From Eubacterium sp. (GTDB taxonomy: Bacteria > Bacillota > Clostridia > Oscillospirales > Acutalibacteraceae), in assembly GCA_017543415.1 (NCBI GenBank), contig JAFYGD010000234.1:1-5633 (forward strand): a stretch of DNA of 5,633 bases. The letters are read 5' to 3'. Below are positions 1 through 4,359 of the stretch, one piece after another (the stretch's first letter is position 1; each line of letters begins with the position of its first letter). Position numbers and translations under genes: made by a program. The notes under the pieces were generated by a model. The model was not told the DNA's origin. It ran no database searches and saw only the letters and a list, made by a program, of their open reading frames with translations.

Positions 1-170
1 ATATCCTCATTGAGCTCGTCAACGTCTTCCGCAAGGTCGCAAACGTCGTCAATAAGATTGTCAAGCACGTCTGTGATTGCTCTGAAAACCTTTGCCTCTT
101 TGCTGTTTTCGTCAAGCTCAAGGCCGTCCATTAAACCTTTAAGATATCCTAAGCTTTCAACTGTATCCAT
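1..170 (-). CDS. CD1247-type N-terminal domain protein, partial (3' end beyond window)
   Basis: The visible N-terminal 56 residues are strongly acidic and probably helical. They contain the segment GYLKGLMDGLELDENSKEAK followed by AITDVLDNLIDDVCDLAEDVDEL. This pattern (YLKGL.dGL.lD..sKE.k....I.dVL) is what I recall from the clostridial 'CD1247 N-terminal domain' family, whose longer members carry a C-terminal zinc-ribbon-like part. That part would lie off the left edge and cannot be judged. The start is ATG at 170, preceded by AAAGGAGT at 176-183, a good ribosome-binding site. The gene follows efp by 19 bases on the same strand with no terminator between them, so it is almost certainly co-transcribed. 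The family's function is not established; its place next to efp hints at a translation-related or housekeeping role, but that is only inference. The coding assignment is firm; the family name rests on pattern memory. Confidence 0.8.
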   Translation of the reverse strand, partial: MDTVESLGYLKGLMDGLELDENSKEAKVFRAITDVLDNLIDDVCDLAEDVDELNED

Positions 171-189
171 AGTGTTACTCCTTTATTAT

Positions 190-747
190 TTATGCTCTTT
201 CCATGTACTCGCAGGTTCTGGTATCAATTCTAATCATATCGCCTTCGTTAATGAAAAGCGGTACTCTGATTTCAGCGCCTGTTTCAACAGTAGCGGGTTT
301 AAGGGTGTTTGTTGCCGTGTTGCCCTTAACGCCGGGTTCTGTATGAGTAATCTGAAGGGTTACGAAGGTAGGCGGCTCAACGCCGAAAACCTTACCCTTA
401 TAGGAAAGGATTTTACATACGTCGTTTTCCTTAACGAAACGGAAATTATCGGGAAGGTCAGCCTCTGCTACGGGAACCATATCAAAGGTTTCATTATCCA
501 TGAAATAATACATACCGTCATCATTATAGGAATAAGCCATATCTTTTCTTTCAATAAAGGCTGTGGGATATTTAGCAGAAGGGTTGTAACTCTTTTCCGT
601 TACGGCACCCGTAATAACGTTCTTTGTTTTTGTTCTTACAAAAGCAGCGCCCTTACCCGGCTTAACGTGCTGGAATTCAATTACCTGCAAAACGTTGCCG
701 TCCTCTTCAAAAGTTACGCCGTTTCTGAAATCACCTGCAGAAATCAT
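190..747 (-). CDS. efp: Elongation factor P
   Basis: This 185-residue protein has the usual length of EF-P, the cytoplasmic factor that binds between the P and E sites of stalled ribosomes and speeds peptide-bond formation at polyproline stretches. It starts with [10 protein letters not shown] and carries the domain I loop [11 protein letters not shown], whose tip is Lys32, the position modified in many bacteria (5-aminopentanol in Bacillus, beta-lysine on the equivalent Lys34 in E. coli). The order is a KOW-like N-terminal domain (about 1-62), a central OB domain (about 66-126) and a C-terminal OB domain with the signature [22 protein letters not shown] region (about 142-163), ending in CEYMERA. 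The ATG at 747 follows GGAGGT at 756-761. The gene lies 44 bases after aroQ and 19 before the CD1247-type gene, apparently in one operon. No Lys-modification enzyme gene is visible here, so the state of Lys32 is unknown. Confidence 0.97.
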   Translation of the reverse strand: MISAGDFRNGVTFEEDGNVLQVIEFQHVKPGKGAAFVRTKTKNVITGAVTEKSYNPSAKYPTAFIERKDMAYSYNDDGMYYFMDNETFDMVPVAEADLPDNFRFVKENDVCKILSYKGKVFGVEPPTFVTLQITHTEPGVKGNTATNTLKPATVETGAEIRVPLFINEGDMIRIDTRTCEYMERA

Positions 748-791
748 AAGTTTGTACCTCCGATTAATAAATAAAATATTACTAATACATT

Positions 792-1226
792 TTACAGTAT
801 TTCAAGCAATAAATCAATACCCTTTTTATAACTGTCCTTGCCAAATCCGCAAATCTGTTTTAAGCAAACATCGGCTATTACGGATTTGCTTCTGAAATCC
901 TCACGCGAGTGAATATCGCTCATATGCACTTCAACATAAGGAAGGAAATCCGCAACAGATTCAATAGCGTCGCGGATTGCGTAGGAATAGTGGGTATAGG
1001 CGCCCGCGTTGATAACGGCGCCGTCATATTTATTGCGGCTTTCATGGATTGTATCAATAATTGCGCCTTCGTGGTTGGACTGGTAAAAATACAGCTCCGC
1101 GCCCTTTGCTTCAGCATATTCGCGAAGCTCGGCGTTTATATCCTCAAGAGTTTGCTCTCCGTAAACGCTTTTCTTTCTTATACCCGTCATATTCAGGTTC
1201 GGGCCGTTAAGAATAAGAATCTTCAT
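792..1226 (-). CDS. aroQ: Type II 3-dehydroquinate dehydratase (144 aa)
   Basis: This is the small dodecameric-type dehydroquinase, which converts 3-dehydroquinate to 3-dehydroshikimate, the third step of the shikimate pathway, in the cytoplasm. The N-terminus [15 protein letters not shown] is the family signature. Visible active-site residues are Arg17 and the catalytic Tyr22 on the flexible lid (GIRKKSVYG), Asn73 in [10 protein letters not shown], His101 in [12 protein letters not shown], and Arg108. The length of about 144 residues is typical. Three in-frame starts exist: GTG at 1235, ATG at 1232 and ATG at 1226. I chose 1226 because it gives the family's standard N-terminus and is preceded by GGTGAT (1231-1236), which matches the distal part of the anti-Shine-Dalgarno complement; the other two have no upstream site. 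It is the first gene of the aroQ-efp-CD1247 unit and has its own promoter at 1243-1271. Identity is secure; the start is moderately so. Confidence 0.95.
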   Translation of the reverse strand: MKILILNGPNLNMTGIRKKSVYGEQTLEDINAELREYAEAKGAELYFYQSNHEGAIIDTIHESRNKYDGAVINAGAYTHYSYAIRDAIESVADFLPYVEVHMSDIHSREDFRSKSVIADVCLKQICGFGKDSYKKGIDLLLEIL

Positions 1227-1230
1227 TTTC

Positions 1231-1236
1231 ATCACC
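1231..1236 (-). promoter_or_regulatory. Probable aroQ ribosome-binding site GGTGAT
   Basis: On the minus strand GGTGAT lies four bases before ATG 1226. It matches the GGTGAT part of the AGGAGGTGATC anti-Shine-Dalgarno complement, so its alignment to the ribosome is near optimal although the usual AGGAGG core is absent. It overlaps the alternative GTG 1235 and ATG 1232 codons, which argues for 1226 as the start. The predicted transcription start is at or just beside this site, so it may sit at the very end of the mRNA. Confidence 0.45.
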
Positions 1237-1242
1237 GTTTTA

Positions 1243-1271
1243 ATAATAGTCCATAATCGGCTTTAAGTCAA
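1243..1271 (-). promoter_or_regulatory. Sigma-A-type promoter for aroQ-efp operon
   Basis: On the minus strand a -35 TTGACT (1266-1271) and a -10 TATTAT (1243-1248) are separated by exactly 17 bases. This is a near-consensus vegetative promoter placed between the rpsU terminator and aroQ. Transcription would be expected to start about seven bases after the -10, near 1235-1236, leaving only some 10 bases before the chosen aroQ start. The T-rich tail of the rpsU terminator runs into the -35 element. This is a sequence match only. Confidence 0.7.
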
Positions 1272-1303
1272 CAAAAGAAGACAGGAGAGCTGCGCTCTCC
1301 TGT
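1272..1303 (-). terminator. Intrinsic terminator of rpsU
   Basis: ACAGGAGAGC (1281-1290) and GCTCTCCTGT (1294-1303) form a perfect 10-bp stem with a three-base loop. On the minus strand it begins six bases after the rpsU stop codon and is followed by CTTCTTTTG, an interrupted T-tract. The stem is strong and the tail moderate, so termination may be partial and leave some readthrough into aroQ. Confidence 0.85.
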
Positions 1304-1309
1304 TATGTA

Positions 1310-1486
1310 TTACTTATACTTTCTTTTACGAGCAGCTTCACTCTTCTTTTTACGAGCTACTGAAGGCTTTTCGTAATGCTCTCTTTTTCTAACCTCCTGG
1401 ATGATACCGTCACGTGAGGTCTGGCGCTTAAATCTTCTGAGAGCGCTGTCAAGAGATTCATTTTCTTTAACTTTTACCTGACTCAT
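1310..1486 (-). CDS. rpsU: 30S ribosomal protein S21 (58 aa)
   Basis: Reading the minus strand from ATG 1486 to TAA 1310 gives a 58-residue, highly basic protein beginning [20 protein letters not shown], continuing [22 protein letters not shown] and ending in a Lys/Arg-rich tail ([15 protein letters not shown]). This is the S21 pattern (ES.d.ALRRFKR......i..e.rkR..yEKPs..rk.k) at its usual length. S21 binds the small subunit near the anti-Shine-Dalgarno end of 16S rRNA and takes part in translation initiation. The gene has an unusually G-rich ribosome-binding region (two overlapping GGAGGG at 1494-1503), a perfect consensus promoter at 1534-1562 and a hairpin terminator just downstream, so it looks like a monocistronic, highly expressed unit. 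Assignment is very secure despite the short length. Confidence 0.97.
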   Translation of the reverse strand: MSQVKVKENESLDSALRRFKRQTSRDGIIQEVRKREHYEKPSVARKKKSEAARKRKYK

Positions 1487-1493
1487 TTATATT

Positions 1494-1515
1494 CCCTCCC
1501 TCCGAAGCTCGGGGG
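1494..1515 (-). promoter_or_regulatory. rpsU leader: G-rich SD and possible masking hairpin
   Basis: On the minus strand CCCCCGA (1509-1515), a GCT loop (1506-1508) and TCGGAGGG (1498-1505) can pair as CCGA/TCGG plus CCC/GGG around one bulged A. This would hide the upstream of two overlapping GGAGGG ribosome-binding sites; the second, at 1494-1499, stays mostly free with seven bases to the ATG. The pairing is visible in the sequence; any regulatory role is speculation. Confidence 0.35.
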
Positions 1516-1533
1516 CTTTTTTATTTCGCATTG

Positions 1534-1562
1534 ATTATATACAAAGAAATAGTCAATGTCAA
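1534..1562 (-). promoter_or_regulatory. Perfect consensus sigma-A promoter of rpsU
   Basis: On the minus strand TTGACA (1557-1562) and TATAAT (1534-1539) are both perfect consensus hexamers with a 17-base spacer. The expected start is near 1527, giving a leader of about 40 bases before rpsU. A second TTGAC (1552-1556) directly follows the -35, but its spacing to the -10 would be only 11-12 bases, so it is unlikely to act as an alternative. The promoter is expected to be very strong. Confidence 0.9.
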
Positions 1563-1602
1563 GCATTTTTGACAAATAATCTTCAATTTATCCAAAGTAT
1601 TA

Positions 1603-3621
1603 TTATTTTTGCACTTTTATACTGCGTTTTTTGGAGAAATTACCTATACCGAGCTTACTTGTACTGCGAACGCGGAAATAGTATTTCCTGCCTTTGGTTA
1701 AGCCTTTTACAACGCGTTTTGCTTTTTTAATGCCCGTTACGGTTTTCCACTTGCCGCCCTTGACCTTATACTGAAGGTCGTATCTTGAGGCAACGGAAAC
1801 GCTGTTCCAGCTTACCCTGACGCTTGTTTTGCCTTTTTTGGTAACCGTAAGTCCCGTAGGCTTATTGAGCGTTACCTTAACGGGTGCGCTCGGGATGCCT
1901 TCATCACCGATTACCTCTTCTCCGTTTTCAATAAAAGATTTAACGATATACTGATACGAGGATTTATTGCTGACCTCTTTATCAAAATAATAAGTCTTGC
2001 TTTTATCAAACAGTTGCGCAGCCTTTTCGTAATTACCGCCGTTTACGCTGCGGTAAACAATATAGCCGTCAACATCGTTTTGCGGAGTAAACGAAACCTT
2101 GATACCCGTTTTTTTCTGAACCGAAGCGACGTCGGTTACGGCTCTCGGAGCTGCCGTAACTGTAAGCGAGCCGTATTCGCTTACTGCGATTTTTGTTCTT
2201 TCACGAACGCTGAGGGTATAGCTTTCGCCGACGTTGAGGTTTTCAATGGTCAGCGAGCTGTTTTTTGTACTTACGGTAGCGGCTGATTTTTTATTGCTGT
2301 CGCTTACAATGCTGTAATCAAAGCTGTCCTGACAGCCGTCGCCGTAATAATGGAACGTGATTGCTGTTGCATTGGGTCTTTCGTAGCTTATTGCGGGGGT
2401 TTTAAGCACATACGCGCCCGAGAAGGTTTTAAGGCTTGATAATTTGGTTTTATACTCCGTATCGCCGACCTTAAGGAACCTTTGTATTTTATAATAATAA
2501 GTTACGCCGTATTTGATGTTTTTATCAAGGAACGTATTTGTTGAGCCGGAAAGCTCGGCAATTTTTGAATAAGTTCCGTTTGAGGTATCACACCTGTAAA
2601 TTCTGACGCCCGTTAAATCTGTCTTTTTAGTCCAGCTGAGTTTCAGCCCGTCGCTTGCAGGTGCAAATATAACCGAGGTAACAAGCGGCGGAAGCACCTT
2701 TTTGGTTTCAACATTGCTGTAATCATGCCACTTGCCGCCCGCGAAAGCGCGCACCCTGAAGCTGTATGATTTACCCGTTGTAAGATTTTTAACGGTATAG
2801 CTTGTTGAGGTATGGGCGGAAGTAAGAGTTGTAAAATCAGCTGCGGATTTAAGCTTATACTGAACCTGATACTTTTCCGCGCCCTTTACGGGAGTCCATT
2901 TAAGTTTTATTGAAGTACAGTTGGCGCGCGAAGCGGTAAGCTTTGGCGTTGAATAGTTGGGATAGAACTTATCCTCATACTTGCTGTAACGGTTAATTGT
3001 TATACCTATACCGCCGCGTTTTTGCTTATTGTAGAAAATAGAATTATGGGAAAGCAGAGAGCCGTCCGCATTATATTCGGTTTTAGTCGGATTTTTAAGA
3101 AAGCTGCTCCAGATAATCGGGTCAACATGACAGGAAGAGCTTGAGAGCGTTTTGGTCTGATAGTTTGAATGGAAAATTTCCATTTTTTCCTCATCAATGC
3201 TCTGAATCATAAAGGTATGCGAAGAGCCGTTGAGAGAAGCATAATGAACAATATCGCCCGGATAAGCGTTATTTACAAAGAAATTCATAATATCCTTTGC
3301 GCAGGCGGCGGTATCGCTTGACTGAGTGATATAGGTTTTAACCGTATAAAAGTAGCCCGTTCTGTGTTTACAGGTATAGCCGTCGGAAGTCAGCTCCTCC
3401 TGATACTTTACGCCGTAAAGCTTTTCGCAGACAGCGGAAATAAAGCCGTAGCAGTTGCCTACAACCGCGGCGGTTTTACCGGGGACGAAGCCCGATTTTG
3501 TCTGAATAACGGAAAGCTCGTCCGCAACATATTTTTTACCGGCGGCAAAGCCCGTAAAGCTGAAAGATACCGCTGATATAAGCATTACAAACGCAAGAAA
3601 AAACGATATTGCTTTTTTCAT
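1603..3621 (-). CDS. Secreted protein: putative papain-like N-domain plus ~5 FnIII repeats (672 aa)
   Basis: The start is ATG 3621, set by AAAGGAGG at 3630-3637 and by a promoter whose expected start lies downstream of the next in-frame ATG (3648). Residues 1-27 are a signal peptide (MKKAISFFLAFVMLISAV, with likely cleavage after GFAA). Residues about 50-180 hold NCYGFISAVCEKLYG (Cys57), YPGDIVHY, SSHTFMI (His135) and FHSNY (Asn153). This order resembles the Cys-His-Asn/His layout of NlpC/P60, CHAP and related papain-like domains, so a peptidase or amidase is possible but unproven. The rest is about five fibronectin type III-like domains (roughly 225-309, 312-403, 408-491, 493-583, 587-671). 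Types differ: repeats 1 and 5 carry YxxQYK, 2 and 4 carry a (I/V)YR motif, and 3 is divergent. There is no LPXTG, SLH, dockerin or membrane anchor, so it is probably released or held non-covalently; the last domain is very Lys/Arg-rich. It appears to be a single-gene unit. Substrate is unknown. Confidence 0.88.
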   Translation of the reverse strand: MKKAISFFLAFVMLISAVSFSFTGFAAGKKYVADELSVIQTKSGFVPGKTAAVVGNCYGFISAVCEKLYGVKYQEELTSDGYTCKHRTGYFYTVKTYITQSSDTAACAKDIMNFFVNNAYPGDIVHYASLNGSSHTFMIQSIDEEKMEIFHSNYQTKTLSSSSCHVDPIIWSSFLKNPTKTEYNADGSLLSHNSIFYNKQKRGGIGITINRYSKYEDKFYPNYSTPKLTASRANCTSIKLKWTPVKGAEKYQVQYKLKSAADFTTLTSAHTSTSYTVKNLTTGKSYSFRVRAFAGGKWHDYSNVETKKVLPPLVTSVIFAPASDGLKLSWTKKTDLTGVRIYRCDTSNGTYSKIAELSGSTNTFLDKNIKYGVTYYYKIQRFLKVGDTEYKTKLSSLKTFSGAYVLKTPAISYERPNATAITFHYYGDGCQDSFDYSIVSDSNKKSAATVSTKNSSLTIENLNVGESYTLSVRERTKIAVSEYGSLTVTAAPRAVTDVASVQKKTGIKVSFTPQNDVDGYIVYRSVNGGNYEKAAQLFDKSKTYYFDKEVSNKSSYQYIVKSFIENGEEVIGDEGIPSAPVKVTLNKPTGLTVTKKGKTSVRVSWNSVSVASRYDLQYKVKGGKWKTVTGIKKAKRVVKGLTKGRKYYFRVRSTSKLGIGNFSKKRSIKVQK

Positions 3622-3629
3622 AAGCTCCG

Positions 3630-3637
3630 CCTCCTTT
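3630..3637 (-). promoter_or_regulatory. Ribosome-binding site fixing the start of the secreted protein
   Basis: AAAGGAGG on the minus strand lies eight bases before ATG 3621. It lies inside the longer reading frame that starts at 3648, so it selects the internal ATG and gives a normal signal peptide at the very N-terminus. Confidence 0.85.
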
Positions 3638-3651
3638 AAAAATTCCAAAGT

Positions 3652-3680
3652 ATTATACCATAAATGACAAATTTCGTCAA
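3652..3680 (-). promoter_or_regulatory. Sigma-A-type promoter of the secreted FnIII protein
   Basis: On the minus strand TTGACG (3675-3680) and TATAAT (3652-3657) are 17 bases apart, near consensus. The expected start is about 3645, leaving a leader of roughly 24 bases that contains the ribosome-binding site. An imperfect 15-bp palindrome, TGACGAAATTTGTCA (3665-3679), overlaps the -35 and the start of the spacer and could be a regulator site. Confidence 0.85.
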
Positions 3681-3690
3681 ATTATAATAT

Positions 3691-3720
3691 ATAAAAAAGC
3701 CGCAGAGCAAGCTCTGCGGC
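3691..3720 (-). terminator. Intrinsic terminator of the TetR gene
   Basis: GCCGCAGAGC (3699-3708) and GCTCTGCGGC (3711-3720) form a perfect 10-bp GC-rich stem with a two-base AA loop. In practice the innermost pair probably opens to give a four-base loop. On the minus strand it starts five bases after the TetR stop and is followed by TTTTTTAT. It isolates the secreted-protein gene from upstream transcription. Confidence 0.95.
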
Positions 3721-3725
3721 AGGTA

Positions 3726-4292
3726 TTACCGTTTTGCAATTTTTTTACAAACGTCAATAAGATTGGCGATTTTAGCGGTAAGCTCCTCGGGGCTTTCCTT
3801 CATTCCCCGCTGAACCCAGCTTAAAACCACGCCCGAAAGGCCGTAGCCGAAAAACTCGGCAATAAGCATATTGTTTTCAGCTGTCTGCGGTTCAATATTA
3901 TTCTTTGCGCCGAGGTTACGCAAAACCTCAACAAACTGCGCCTTTGAGGCTCTGCTGAGGTAGGTTGAAACCTCGCCCGAATCAATACGGACTGCGCTTT
4001 GATAAAACTTCTTTTCGTTATTCATTGTTTCAAGCAACGTTCTGAACTTATCGTACATATTTTCAAGAGAAAAGCCGTTCATAAAAGGCTCAAGCAGCTC
4101 GTTGAGAATAATCCAGTCAAGAAGCTCATACCTGTCCTGAAAATGATAATAAAAGGTCTGACGGTGAATTTTACACTTTTCGGTAATATCCGAAACAGTA
4201 ATTTTGTCAAAGGGTTTGGCGTTCATAAGCTCTTTAAAAGCTTTTGCCATCTTTGTTTTTGTTCTGATTGCGCAGGGGGAGTTCTTATTCAT
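3726..4292 (-). CDS. TetR/AcrR-family regulator, DhaS-like C-terminal domain (188 aa)
   Basis: The N-terminal 55 residues form a TetR helix-turn-helix domain: TKTKMAKAFKELMNAKPFDK, then ITVSDITEKCKIHRQTFYYHF (about 31-51), the usual recognition-helix region. The C-terminal part, with FFGYGLSGVVLSWVQRGMKESPEEL (147-171), resembles the ligand/dimer domain of DhaS-like TetR proteins (TetR_C_8 type), common in Firmicutes. A role in dihydroxyacetone metabolism should not be assumed from that name. I chose ATG 4292 because AGAAGGAG (4301-4308) precedes it by eight bases and it yields a normal N-terminus; the upstream in-frame ATG at 4349 lies within the promoter -35. The gene follows an ABC exporter gene by 66 bases on the same strand and has its own promoter with inverted repeats, which fits an autoregulated repressor of the exporter. 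The effector is unknown, and control of the exporter is an inference, since its promoter is outside the window. Confidence 0.92.
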   Translation of the reverse strand: MNKNSPCAIRTKTKMAKAFKELMNAKPFDKITVSDITEKCKIHRQTFYYHFQDRYELLDWIILNELLEPFMNGFSLENMYDKFRTLLETMNNEKKFYQSAVRIDSGEVSTYLSRASKAQFVEVLRNLGAKNNIEPQTAENNMLIAEFFGYGLSGVVLSWVQRGMKESPEELTAKIANLIDVCKKIAKR

Positions 4293-4300
4293 ATCAGCAG

Positions 4301-4308
4301 CTCCTTCT
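4301..4308 (-). promoter_or_regulatory. Ribosome-binding site fixing the TetR start
   Basis: AGAAGGAG on the minus strand lies eight bases before ATG 4292 and after the predicted promoter, so it supports the 188-residue form over the longer reading frame from 4349. Confidence 0.8.
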
Positions 4309-4310
4309 GT

Positions 4311-4359
4311 ATTTTTACAGATTATAACACATATAATTAATTTATACAAGTGTAAAAAT
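4311..4359 (-). promoter_or_regulatory. tetR promoter with nested inverted repeats (candidate operator)
   Basis: On the minus strand a -10 TATAAT (4321-4326) lies 17 bases from a -35 TTGTAT (4344-4349). Around it is a perfect 9-bp inverted repeat, ATTTTTACA (4311-4319) and TGTAAAAAT (4351-4359). Inside lie two imperfect palindromes: 4332-4346 in the spacer (six of seven pairs) and 4341-4356 over the -35 (six of eight pairs). TetR proteins often bind such sites in their own promoters. The repeat has no GC-rich stem with a T-tract, so I do not call it a terminator. The region is AT-rich, so some symmetry is expected by chance. Confidence 0.6.

Noticed and set aside
10..774. A 254-codon plus-strand open frame antisense to efp and the CD1247-type gene.
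   Set aside because: It overlaps two well-recognised genes and their intergenic gap, resembles no known family, and starts with a Ser-rich low-complexity run typical of an antisense shadow.
1504..1525. A GC-rich run followed by CTTTTTT on the plus strand, resembling a terminator.
   Set aside because: There is no plus-strand gene to terminate and the pairing there is only four bases; the sequence is better explained as the rpsU leader on the minus strand.
1563..1602. A possible terminator after the secreted-protein gene.
   Set aside because: The 40 bases between its stop and the rpsU promoter are AT-rich, but I find no stable stem; either termination lies elsewhere or there is readthrough into rpsU.
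3622..3648. An upstream ATG (3648) adding nine residues to the secreted protein.
   Set aside because: The expected transcription start (~3645) falls after this ATG, the strong ribosome-binding site is downstream of it, and the extension would put acidic residues before the signal peptide.
3999..4340. A 113-codon plus-strand frame opposite the TetR gene.
   Set aside because: It lies opposite a clear TetR protein, reads through its promoter, and shows no family pattern.
4293..4349. An upstream ATG (4349) adding 19 residues to the TetR protein.
   Set aside because: The extension reads through the -35, -10 and ribosome-binding site, and has no ribosome-binding site of its own.
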